IMG/VR virus record: IMGVR_UViG_3300017964_000010
Coordinates: 1-64,000 of that record
DNA: 64,000 nucleotides
DNA from: a virus
Reading direction: 5' to 3' (one strand)
In this document: piece after piece, positions 9,801 through 18,346 of the stretch
Layout: every line of letters begins with the position of its first letter
Numbering within the stretch: position 1 is the first letter of the stretch
Made by a program: the position numbers and the translations under genes
Notes under the pieces: generated by a model
Told to the model about the DNA's origin: nothing
What the model saw: the letters and a program-made list of their open reading frames with translations, nothing else
Database searches by the model: none

Positions 9801-12800
9801 TGAGTCATAGTAGCTCTGAGATACGGAATATCTACAATATTCTGTACATAAGGAGCATCTATAATTCCTTCAACGTATGCATTGTTTACAACATCATCCG
9901 TAATATATTGACTAATTCTCTTTCCGTGTCTCCAGTAATCTCCAAAGACACCAACGTGAACATTTCCGTATATATCTACATCATATGCCGGATCTGCAGC
10001 AGCTTGACCGATGGCAACCTTACCGCCCATTATAGATAATGTATTGGGTTCATTTACTGTACCAGATACAGATGAAGATAGACCAATTCCAACTGAATTA
10101 TTGCCGTTAACAGTAATTCCGCTACCAATTGCAATTGATCTAAATGCAGAAGATATACTATTAGCACCAAATGCTAAACCACCATTTGATACTGTTAGAT
10201 TTTCACCAAACCCTAAACCGCCAGATGAAGCAGATATGTTATGGCCAAATGCCATTGGATCATCAGTACCTGTTGATCCATCTGTAGTATTACTGTAACC
10301 AAATGCGTAGCCAGTTCCGAGAGTTGTTGTATTGCCGCCACCATAAGCATAGCCGCCATTTGCTACAGTATTTCCTACACCATAAGCATAACCATTATCT
10401 ACAGAAGTGTTTCCGTACCCAAATAAGAAACCATTTCTAGTAATAATATTATTAGTACCAAATATATAACTTGTTCCACTCGGACCTGTAGAACCGGTAT
10501 TACCACTACCATAAATATTAACTTGTCCGTTATTGGTATTTAAATGCCCAAATATATTAACACCGGAATTGTTGGAGTTACTATTACCATAAATTCTAAC
10601 AGTACCTCGGGTATTGACTGCATTGGAAGGTGAATTATTAGTATTACCCCATCCAAAAACAGAAACACCGGCCCAGTAACCATTATGTCCGCTGTTATTT
10701 CTACCTACAAAAAGACCATTGTAGTTATTACTTCTATTATTATCACCAACAATTACTAAGCCACCATAATAACCGTTTCCATTATTACTACCGCCTATAA
10801 GTATACTTCTTGGTCCCGCATTATTACTTGCACCAATAGCAACACCGCCACCGTATGCAGCTGCAGTATTACCAGAACCAATAGCAACACCGCCCCAGTT
10901 GGTAGAATTGCTTCTACCTATACTGGTACCACTTTGGGTTGCATCTGATGTTGTACCAATTGAAACACCACTTAGATTAGATGATACTGATGAACCAATT
11001 GATTTACCACTATTAGATGAAGTATTACTAACACCAATTGAAACACCGCTAGTGTTTGCAGTCAAAGATGTACCAATTGCAACACCACCATTTGATGAAG
11101 ATGCTACTGTACCTATAGAAGTTGAACTATAGGAAGTTGCTGATCTACCAATTGAAACACCACTTAGGTTAGATGGTGATAATCTACCAATTGAAACACC
11201 ACTATTACTTGCACGTTGATCAAGTCCTATAGAAACTGATGCAGTGGTTGTTGTTGAAGATACATCTTTACCAATTGAAACACCGCTATTACTGGTTATT
11301 GATTTACCAATTGCAACAGCATTTGCAAAGTTGTTATTTACAATATTTTCACCAATTGAAACCGACCCTGCAAAGTTCTGGTTGTGGTATATGTTAGCAC
11401 CAATACCAACACCATCTTGAGATGGGTTATCAATCGTATTACCAATTGCAACAGCATTAGTTCTAGGTAATATTGCATTTCCGGCTTTTACATCATAACC
11501 AAGGGCTAAAGAATAATCTGTAGCTAATGTATTATAACCTATACCAACCGATGCTCTTCCAACTTCAGTATCATCCCAAGTTACGGTTGTTCCATCTACT
11601 GCACCAACTCTAAATGCTCCCCTTTGGGGTATCCACATCATCCGAGCACCGGCATTAGTTCCATATCTAGGATTAATTGTAAAATCTGGAATTACATTTG
11701 GTGTTGTTATAGCAACTCCAGCACTATCCCAATCACCATGATAGAAAATTGCATTACCACTCTTTACAAAGAATTTAGTATCACTATCACCAAGGACCAT
11801 ATCCTGTGGTTCACCAATAACAACTGCACCACCAGCATCATAATATATTTGTTGATTACCGACAGCATCATTATTATAACTCCAAACACTTTGAAGTCTA
11901 TTACCGATATAATTTGAATCAACAATTCTTTCTATATTTGAATCAAAAGATAAACCACCAGGACCATAATACATTGTAACATTTGAATCAAAGGTAAATG
12001 ATCCGACTGTTGCATTAACTGAAACGGGACCTGTAAAACTAGTTGAACTTGAAATTAGATTATTAGCCGTTAGAGTATCAACTGTGGTATGATATCCATT
12101 ATTAACAGTTACATTACCATTAAATGTTGCTGGGCCAAGTAGTGAAAGAGAAGTTGTTACTTTAGGTGATTTATCATCAATTCTAAATATATCATTTAGT
12201 GCTACTGAAGTTGCATCATCTGTAAATGATACAGTATTTGCATCAATAATACTAAATGTGCCACCATATCCAGATTTTGGATTTTGTAAAGAGTCTAGGA
12301 GACCTCCTGCACTATAAACGGTGTTAATATTAAGATTATCACCATTTATATCAAGACCCGTAAATGTAATTGTAGTAGGAAGTGTTCTAAGATTTACATT
12401 TAAAGATAGATCAGCCGAATCAACAGCATCTTCATAAACTCTAAAGGAATTTGGATTTGCAAAGAAGTAATCGGAAGATGAAAGAACCTGTGAATCACCT
12501 AAACTATCAATTCTATATACTTCGACAAATCTCTGTTCTGGAGGTGTTGGAAAATAGAAAGCTTCAAATTCAGAATCAGTATTTACATTAAGAGCTGCTA
12601 TCAAAGCTCCTTGACTTAATGTATTTAAATTATTAGATAATAATGAAGAAGTTATCTGGAAGAAATAATCGCTATCAACTGTAACTTGTGTTCCAGAAAT
12701 ATTAACTGGACCGCCGGTTACTGTTAGTCCGCTATCAAATCTTCCAACACCAGCAACGTGAAATTTAGTTACTGGCTGATCTGTTCCAATACCAACATTT

Positions 12801-15800
12801 ACATTTCTAACATTTGGATAAGTGCCAAAGAATAGTGTGTTATCTCTCCTTTGCCATTCAGAACTATCATTAGCTGCAGAAAGAATATATGAACTATCAA
12901 CAATTGATTTTATATAAGCTTCATCAATAAACGATGCAAGTGTAGCTGCATTTAAAACAACTCTTGAACTAACATAAGCATTATCTATTATTGATGCAAG
13001 ATAATCTTCTGTCGGCCATTGTCTAACTTGACCTAGACTATTTCTTATGCTTATAGGGCTATTGCCGGCATTGTCGTCCAAGTAATCATTAGCATCTTCA
13101 ATAAGAATTGGTGCTTTACCTATATTTCTTACAGACAGAGCTAAAGTATGATCTGCTAATAAAGTAGGTGTTAATTCAGAAGGTTGAAGACCACCTAGTA
13201 ATGATTTTACACTACCTGAAGGTTTATAGTAAAGAGCATCTGGATGTGCTTGCCAGAATGCATCATTAGAAACTCTTGCTTGGACATAATCAGTATCCAA
13301 GAAATCTATCATTGTAGGTATTACTAAGTTGCCTGGACGGATAACGTGACTATCAAATGATAGACCACCAATAGTAATAGCACTTCCGCCTAATGTAAAT
13401 GCTCCTCCAACGGTAATACCTTGTGAATCAAATCTAAAGTTTTTGTTACCAGCTGTACTTGTAAAGGCTAAATCACCACTAAATGTAACACCTTGTGAAT
13501 CAACTCTTAAGTTTGTACCATCACCTCCGACAAAAAGATCACCAAGGACATTTAAATTCGGACTAAGAACTCTTGGTGGTGTATATGGCACAGAAAGAAC
13601 ATCACCAGCATCACCAAAATCAAATCCATCAATTATTGTTATATTACTATCAATCAGACCTCCTGATATAACTGGAGGACCACCATGAGAATCTCTGCGA
13701 AGAGCAAACTGGAATGAATCAATTGGATCAGCAAAGTAGAAAATTGTATCTAAATTATTTCCTGCATTTGTTGTTAATTCGGTTAAAGGAATATTAGAAA
13801 GTTGTATGGCTTTGGTTAAATCTGGATCAAAAGTACGAACAGGATGACCTGTGTTTTTAACATATAATTCGTGATCATAAGGTACTTTAATTCTTACTGC
13901 ATTAGTAATAGCACCAATAGTATGATCAAACTGAATTGAATCAATTCCTGTGCCTATTATAGATCCAGTTCCAAATCCTGGTCCGACTGATGTAGTACTA
14001 CCAAACCCAAGATAATCTTGAATTGTTTTTGGTCCAAAGTATATCGTTGCTCCGCTATCAACTCTTATTGAACCAGCGACATCAAGAGCATAATCAGCAT
14101 TATTTTTACCTATTGCAACTTTAGTATTGTCGAGAGAACTATCATTAGCTGCAGAAGTATTTAATATAATATGATCAGATTTATTATTAGCTGTTACATT
14201 TCTACCAATTATAAATGTATTTGTAGTATTACCTTTTATAAGGTTATCTTCACCAAGTATAAAGTTATTAGAACCAGTAGCTATACTATCAAGAATATTA
14301 TTCGTACCTATAAATGTAGTGTAACTTCCTTTCAAACTTGTGAATGATAAATCACCGCCGCGGCTAATATTATTTTCATTACCAATAGCTGTACTATAAA
14401 GACCAGATACGGCGTTATTTCTTCCTAATGCAATAGATCCAAAACCTAGTTTTTCATTTGATAATTGATTATCAAAATCCGAGAATCTACCAACTCTAAA
14501 TAATTCTAATTTTGGCTGATATGTTAAAAGATTAACATCACCGGCAATAAATGGAATTGAATCCATTAGTTGTGCATCTGTAACGGTAAATGTGCCGTCT
14601 GTAATACCACTTACAGCAAAACCTTCTTGTGCTAAAATATCAAGATCATAAGTAGCAATTTTATTAATTCCAAGAGGTTTAGGAACATTTGTAGAATCTA
14701 CAACGGCATATCTAACAGCTTCACCTTCATCTACAAATGGTGTTGTACTTTGATAGACACCAGGAGCCCCTTCTTGCAAAAGTTCTCCTGCTAATATGAT
14801 ATTGCCTTTTACATAAAGGTTTCCGTCATAATTATTAAATTTATCACCAGAATCACCAATAATTACGTTACCATAATTAATAGCTAAAATTCTTTCTGAG
14901 TGAACATTCATAGGAACATTAGATAGGTTGATACCTATGGCATTATCTGCACTAGAATCTATTCTAATATTTCTACCAATACCAGTAGCATTATCACCAT
15001 GTATTCTAATGTCCGTACCAAGTGCTACACCAAGATTTGCATCTATAAAGTTATTATCTCCAAATGCATAGGAAGGTGAACCTTTTAATATATTTGCGCT
15101 GCCTACAGCATAAGCACCACCACCAGTTATGGTATTATAGGTACCTATTGCATAAGAACCAGAGGCAGCTGTTGCACTTGCAGTTGTTCCAATAGTATTA
15201 TTGTAACCGAATACACCAGCTAAATTACCATTTACATTATTTTCAGTACCAATACCTATGACACTAGTACCATATAAATGATTTTCTTTACCAATACCAA
15301 TTGCAAATTGTGTACTACCAATAGGGACAGATGAATCGACTGTAACATCAGTACCTATTAATATAGTACCCGTATTATTTGCCCTAGTTTTAGTTCTTCT
15401 GCCTAAAGCTATAGAATAATCCGCTTCAGCTTCTGTTAAAGAACCTATAGCTAGTGATGCTAAACCTTTTGCTCTAGTTGCTTCACCAAATGCGGTAGAA
15501 AATAATCCAATATTACCTTGAATATAATCTCCAGAGGGCCCACCTCTAAAGTAGCCGCCTCTTGTAGCACCTTTTGATGTAATATATGTAAATCTTGATC
15601 CATTACTATCATCCATATAAGAAGCCATTGGACCAGCAAGAGTATTGAGAGCATAAACAATACCTGTAGAATCAATTTGGCCTCTTACAGATATATCTCC
15701 AATAACGTCCAATTTATATTTTGGAGTATCCGTTCCAATTGCAACTCTACCATAAGATTGTAAAGATATTGCATATGGATCAGTAATATCAGATAAAGGA

Positions 15801-18337
15801 ATATTATAAGCAGCATCTGCAGTTGGTTCATTTTTTATAAAAATACCACCACCGGTAAAGATAGAACCATCTTTATAAATATTTCCAGTGAAGTTTATAG
15901 AACCGTCTTTTCTTACTTCAAAAAGTGTACTATCATAACGAGCTAAAACTTCAATAACATTAAATGAGTCAGAGTTCGGAGCATTTTTTGCTAGTGAAGA
16001 TTTAAAGATATTTTCATGTGCAGTAGATACCAATTTAGCAGAATCAGTAAATATTTCTAAACCATAAAAGTCTCTTGGTGCAGAAATATTAGACGGTAGT
16101 GTCCAAGTTGATGGAGCATAATATGTGCCAAACTGTGCAGTTGTAAATCTACCTAATTGAATATCGCCGGTAGCAATAATTTTACCGGTATTATCATCAA
16201 CATTAAATCTATAGTATCCTGAATCATATAATTTTTGAAAGGATGTTGCAAAACCGTCATTAGTGATAATACTACTAACATGATTACCGTATTTAAGACC
16301 TTCGGTAAATCCAATTGAATCATTATCACCTGAAGTTAAAATATAACCTGGATATAAAGATGTTAGTTTTACATCTCTTGCAACCAAGTCTTTTTCTACA
16401 GTAACTTGACCATTACTAAGATCAAAACTTAAAGAAGAATCAGAAGTTAAAGTGCCGTTATTATCTATTATTGCAACTGTATTTGGTTTAAAATTACCAA
16501 ATGCACCAGTTAATTTGCCAGTAATATGTAAATTACCTATGGTTGCAGAGTCAATAGTAATTGCTGCTATTTTTGCTGAATCTGCATAAAAGTGTTTAAA
16601 ATTTCCTGAATCAATTCTAAGTACACTTATATCTGCTGAATCTGCATCTAAATATGGAGTAATAATTCCAGATCCAGAAACAGTTAAATTGCCAGATCTT
16701 AAAACATTAATATCAGCAGAATCTATATTAGCATAATTAGATGTTAACTTATTTGTAGTAATACTATCTGCCTGTATTCCAGAAAGATAAATATTTCTCC
16801 ATCTCTGATCTGAACTACCAATATCAAATGCAAGGCTTGTATTAGGTATTAAGTGAGAATTAATATCACCACTAAAAACTATATTATCTTCGTTGCTGTC
16901 ACCAAGATAAATATTACCGCCTGTTGCTGATTTTATTGTAGCATTACCGGATACGGTAAGGTCTCCACCTACGGAAAGATTGCCTTTTATATGAGCACTA
17001 TCTACAGTAAGACCACTAATTCTTGCTAAATTGATGTCTGCTGAATCAATATCTGCATACTCTATACCAGCGCTATCTATGGTTGCTCTTGTAATATCAG
17101 CATAAATAGAAGTAAGATCCGTTATAATACCACTATCTGCATATATTGCAGGAACATCTATATCTTTATTAAATACCCATCTATCAGGTGTAGCTTCATA
17201 AGTTATTTTAGCGTTGGCTGCAAATACTGTAATACCGGCACCATCTGCTTGACTTGAATCTTGAGCAGAGTCTGCAAGAACAATATTTTTATCATTAACG
17301 GTAACTGTAGTTGAGTTTACTATTGTCTCAGTACCATCAACCTGTAAATCGCCTTTAATAATAACTTTACCAGTATTATCTCCTACAGCAGCAGGATCTA
17401 TAACAAAGATTTGAGGCCCATTTATTTGACCAGTGATATTTAAAATATCAATTTGTGCAGAATCAATATAAGCATGTTTAATATCTGCTGAATCAATATA
17501 AGCTGTAATAATTCTTGTTAAATCTACATCAGAAGAATCTATATCTGCATAATTGATTCTAGCAAGAGTAATATCAGCTGAATCAATGTCTGTATGATCT
17601 ATATCTGCATATCTAATATAAGCAGAATCAATTTCCGCATTGGTAATTCTAGCAAGAGTAATATCTGCTGAATCAATAATTGCGTGTAAAATATCTGCAC
17701 TATCAATATAAGCAGTAATAATATCTGCCATAATAATATCTGCTGAATCAATATAAGCATGACCAATATCTGCAGAATCAGCATAAAGAGCAGTAAATCT
17801 ATTTCCTAGTTTACCAATATATCTTGCACCAACAATAAATATTTCATTTCCATCAAGCCCGGCTGGAAGATTATCACCAATAAAGTTAAGTACACCAGAT
17901 TGATAATCAAAGAAAAATTCATCATTATTACCAGAACCAGCAGCAAATATTCTAGTCCCAGAAGTTTGTGGATCCGTTGTACCAGAAGGTGCAATATAAA
18001 CTTTTACAGCATAAGTGGAACCAAATTGCGGAGGAATCCAATTAGTTAAATTTGTTTTCCAAGTTCTATTAGGGGTTGCAGTAGTATCTTTTACTGCTTC
18101 TATTGAAGAAGATCCATTTCCGCTATCATCATAAATTTCAATAATGCCAATACTTAAACTAGGTAGTATATTAGGTATTTGATAAGCATCAGTCCATAAA
18201 TTATTTCCGTCCAAAAGTAAAGGACTTGCAATTGCTTCGTTTGTAGCAGTTTTAATTGAATTGATATCTGTCTTTGTTGCTCCGTAACCAAGCTTTTTCC
18301 AAAGAAAGTCTATCTTTTGATTGTCACTTATTGACAT
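6866..18337 (-). CDS. Giant modular tail fibre/adhesin (3823 aa)
   Basis: A single uninterrupted frame of 11.5 kb, the largest gene here. In order: an N-terminal baseplate-proximal domain (1-180); about 23 pentapeptide repeats (~184-301, DSADI/ITAYI type); DSAYI-rich coil and beta segments; two sets of YadA-head-like beta-roll repeats (SLAIG, GVALG, GVSIG, GVAIG); a tandem 18-residue repeat with SWIRFNADSDYI; YYTDDR motifs; a Gly/Ser linker; and a C-terminal QTVFSG beta module also found in the 1151-residue fibre. It ends in VSNKTVV. No catalytic motif, signal peptide or membrane segment was recognised. A long trimeric fibre or whisker is inferred. The start is placed at the first ATG, 9 bp after the 1003-aa gene's stop. 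Confidence 0.8.
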   Translation of the reverse strand: MSISDNQKIDFLWKKLGYGATKTDINSIKTATNEAIASPLLLDGNNLWTDAYQIPNILPSLSIGIIEIYDDSGNGSSSIEAVKDTTATPNRTWKTNLTNWIPPQFGSTYAVKVYIAPSGTTDPQTSGTRIFAAGSGNNDEFFFDYQSGVLNFIGDNLPAGLDGNEIFIVGARYIGKLGNRFTALYADSADIGHAYIDSADIIMADIITAYIDSADILHAIIDSADITLARITNAEIDSAYIRYADIDHTDIDSADITLARINYADIDSSDVDLTRIITAYIDSADIKHAYIDSAQIDILNITGQINGPQIFVIDPAAVGDNTGKVIIKGDLQVDGTETIVNSTTVTVNDKNIVLADSAQDSSQADGAGITVFAANAKITYEATPDRWVFNKDIDVPAIYADSGIITDLTSIYADITRATIDSAGIEYADIDSADINLARISGLTVDSAHIKGNLSVGGDLTVSGNATIKSATGGNIYLGDSNEDNIVFSGDINSHLIPNTSLAFDIGSSDQRWRNIYLSGIQADSITTNKLTSNYANIDSADINVLRSGNLTVSGSGIITPYLDADSADISVLRIDSGNFKHFYADSAKIAAITIDSATIGNLHITGKLTGAFGNFKPNTVAIIDNNGTLTSDSSLSFDLSNGQVTVEKDLVARDVKLTSLYPGYILTSGDNDSIGFTEGLKYGNHVSSIITNDGFATSFQKLYDSGYYRFNVDDNTGKIIATGDIQLGRFTTAQFGTYYAPSTWTLPSNISAPRDFYGLEIFTDSAKLVSTAHENIFKSSLAKNAPNSDSFNVIEVLARYDSTLFEVRKDGSINFTGNIYKDGSIFTGGGIFIKNEPTADAAYNIPLSDITDPYAISLQSYGRVAIGTDTPKYKLDVIGDISVRGQIDSTGIVYALNTLAGPMASYMDDSNGSRFTYITSKGATRGGYFRGGPSGDYIQGNIGLFSTAFGEATRAKGLASLAIGSLTEAEADYSIALGRRTKTRANNTGTILIGTDVTVDSSVPIGSTQFAIGIGKENHLYGTSVIGIGTENNVNGNLAGVFGYNNTIGTTASATAASGSYAIGTYNTITGGGAYAVGSANILKGSPSYAFGDNNFIDANLGVALGTDIRIHGDNATGIGRNIRIDSSADNAIGINLSNVPMNVHSERILAINYGNVIIGDSGDKFNNYDGNLYVKGNIILAGELLQEGAPGVYQSTTPFVDEGEAVRYAVVDSTNVPKPLGINKIATYDLDILAQEGFAVSGITDGTFTVTDAQLMDSIPFIAGDVNLLTYQPKLELFRVGRFSDFDNQLSNEKLGFGSIALGRNNAVSGLYSTAIGNENNISRGGDLSFTSLKGSYTTFIGTNNILDSIATGSNNFILGEDNLIKGNTTNTFIIGRNVTANNKSDHIILNTSAANDSSLDNTKVAIGKNNADYALDVAGSIRVDSGATIYFGPKTIQDYLGFGSTTSVGPGFGTGSIIGTGIDSIQFDHTIGAITNAVRIKVPYDHELYVKNTGHPVRTFDPDLTKAIQLSNIPLTELTTNAGNNLDTIFYFADPIDSFQFALRRDSHGGPPVISGGLIDSNITIIDGFDFGDAGDVLSVPYTPPRVLSPNLNVLGDLFVGGDGTNLRVDSQGVTFSGDLAFTSTAGNKNFRFDSQGITVGGAFTLGGSAITIGGLSFDSHVIRPGNLVIPTMIDFLDTDYVQARVSNDAFWQAHPDALYYKPSGSVKSLLGGLQPSELTPTLLADHTLALSVRNIGKAPILIEDANDYLDDNAGNSPISIRNSLGQVRQWPTEDYLASIIDNAYVSSRVVLNAATLASFIDEAYIKSIVDSSYILSAANDSSEWQRRDNTLFFGTYPNVRNVNVGIGTDQPVTKFHVAGVGRFDSGLTVTGGPVNISGTQVTVDSDYFFQITSSLLSNNLNTLSQGALIAALNVNTDSEFEAFYFPTPPEQRFVEVYRIDSLGDSQVLSSSDYFFANPNSFRVYEDAVDSADLSLNVNLRTLPTTITFTGLDINGDNLNINTVYSAGGLLDSLQNPKSGYGGTFSIIDANTVSFTDDATSVALNDIFRIDDKSPKVTTSLSLLGPATFNGNVTVNNGYHTTVDTLTANNLISSSTSFTGPVSVNATVGSFTFDSNVTMYYGPGGLSFDSNIERIVDSNYIGNRLQSVWSYNNDAVGNQQIYYDAGGAVVIGEPQDMVLGDSDTKFFVKSGNAIFYHGDWDSAGVAITTPNVIPDFTINPRYGTNAGARMMWIPQRGAFRVGAVDGTTVTWDDTEVGRASVGIGYNTLATDYSLALGYDVKAGNAILPRTNAVAIGNTIDNPSQDGVGIGANIYHNQNFAGSVSIGENIVNNNFANAVAIGKSITSNSGVSIGKDVSSTTTTASVSIGLDQRASNSGVSIGRLSPSNLSGVSIGRSATSYSSTSIGTVASSSNGGVAIGTSLTANTSGVSIGVSNTSSNSGKSIGSSVSSNLSGVSIGTTSDATQSGTSIGRSNSTNWGGVAIGSGNTAAAYGGGVAIGASNNAGPRSILIGGSNNGNGYYGGLVIVGDNNRSNNYNGLFVGRNNSGHNGYWAGVSVFGWGNTNNSPSNAVNTRGTVRIYGNSNSNNSGVNIFGHLNTNNGQVNIYGSGNTGSTGPSGTSYIFGTNNIITRNGFLFGYGNTSVDNGYAYGVGNTVANGGYAYGGGNTTTLGTGYAFGYSNTTDGSTGTDDPMAFGHNISASSGGLGFGENLTVSNGGLAFGANSISSAFRSIAIGSGITVNGNNSVGIGLSSSVSGTVNEPNTLSIMGGKVAIGQAAADPAYDVDIYGNVHVGVFGDYWRHGKRISQYITDDVVNNAYVEGIIDAPYVQNIVDIPYLRATMTHPFFFYSDPISNDLYTTISGGIGIGRQPINSSKYKLDVDGSINYTGKLYLNGDLLIPSEDSLGDVYIEHHENQYFIGPDSAEEYFDSAYVTARQQMFGFTAGQTYLTVIDEGYINSRLDDTLFLDSAEAQVMIDRALGDGVAFGFDIIGRSSLTATPAGGTPSVGIGVTADIPGFGNMLKVGGTTEIQGNLNISNNGQLQFNGVPFSPTTVFTEDFAYIYYNGSKNVGIGTTVPAVDFDVNGTFNATEIQLNGADILGIFDSDFVRDRQILIDSNLTTQLINTDYIRAAADSDYIKTAITPDFLKNIVDSDYVKSIADSDYIKLVADSDYIKTAANQSWIRFNADSDYIKTAADSDYIKTAANRSWIRFNADSDYIKTAANQSWIRFNADSDYIKTAANRSWIRFNADSDYIKSVADSAYIKNIVDSSYTQLLTGIGIRDVDFGPHKILYRNSYSNISSLPTASSHKGMFAVINTDNKPYVSTGSAWNRIILNGDSVEFSDLVVSGNLTVNGTQTILNTQTLGIDDPMIHLGKNNELSDAVDIGFIGHYSPDGGTTKEHTGFFRDATNSEYYIFNGLDDAALDDSDPTATINRNGTGFTLAALNVGSISGKYLGFDSDFNSKTTDDLTEGLTNLYYTTVRANADFDLRLATKTTDDLLEGSNLYYTDDRVSTLVDSAYVLARSPQFDYISIIDSAYVQARVVPQGVDSDAVEAMVDSAYILARSPQFDYINIIDSAYINARISTVDSAQVLAIIDSSYITSIIDSDYILSITGSGGGSGSGSGGGSLVGYSFVAIAGQTVFSGSDIEGGILSYDVTTATIVTANGITLTKGVDYTHTDSSSLTFFEARDSGDEISIFTTKAAADAGSSGSTGTTTTSVTASTATIFDRTIHSNNFKSIEYTVHMEDSSLGHTQITKLLATYNKSQVFSTQYGTVSTFANDSDLGIIDVVENGGQIQLKLIKASGTGTVKVVSNKTVVN
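8540..8850 (-). repeat. 54-bp tandem repeats (18-residue unit) in giant fibre gene
   Basis: Near-perfect tandem units encode AANRSWIRFNADSDYIKT with N/D and R/Q variants. Four SWIRFN copies alternate with ADSDYIK units. The bounds are approximate because the flanking DSDYI units grade into degenerate copies. DNA-level similarity is high, indicating recent slippage or unequal exchange. Confidence 0.85.
10050..11540 (-). repeat. YadA-head-like beta-roll repeat array in giant fibre
   Basis: The encoded protein repeats a 13-16 residue unit centred on SGVSIG, GGVAIG, GTSIG or YGVGN variants, dozens of times. In trimeric autotransporter heads (YadA type) such repeats form a left-handed parallel beta-roll. 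A second, shorter set occurs at about 14160-14450 and 14930-15500 (SLAIG, YSIALG, SYAFGDNN, NATGIG). Bounds are approximate. Confidence 0.75.
17435..17788 (-). repeat. Pentapeptide-repeat segment in giant fibre (about 23 units)
   Basis: Residues ~184-301 read in steps of five: DSADI GHAYI DSADI, then IMADI ITAYI and so on, with Ala/Thr at the first core position, Asp/Tyr next, and Ile where the A(D/N)LXX family usually has Leu. Fifteen-base periodicity is visible in the DNA. Pentapeptide repeats form right-handed quadrilateral beta-helices. Confidence 0.75.
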
Positions 18338-18346
18338 ATTCGATCC

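Noticed and set aside
6866-18337. Diversity-generating retroelement
   Set aside because: Repeats are abundant, but no reverse transcriptase or template/variable repeat pair with adenine-directed differences was seen.
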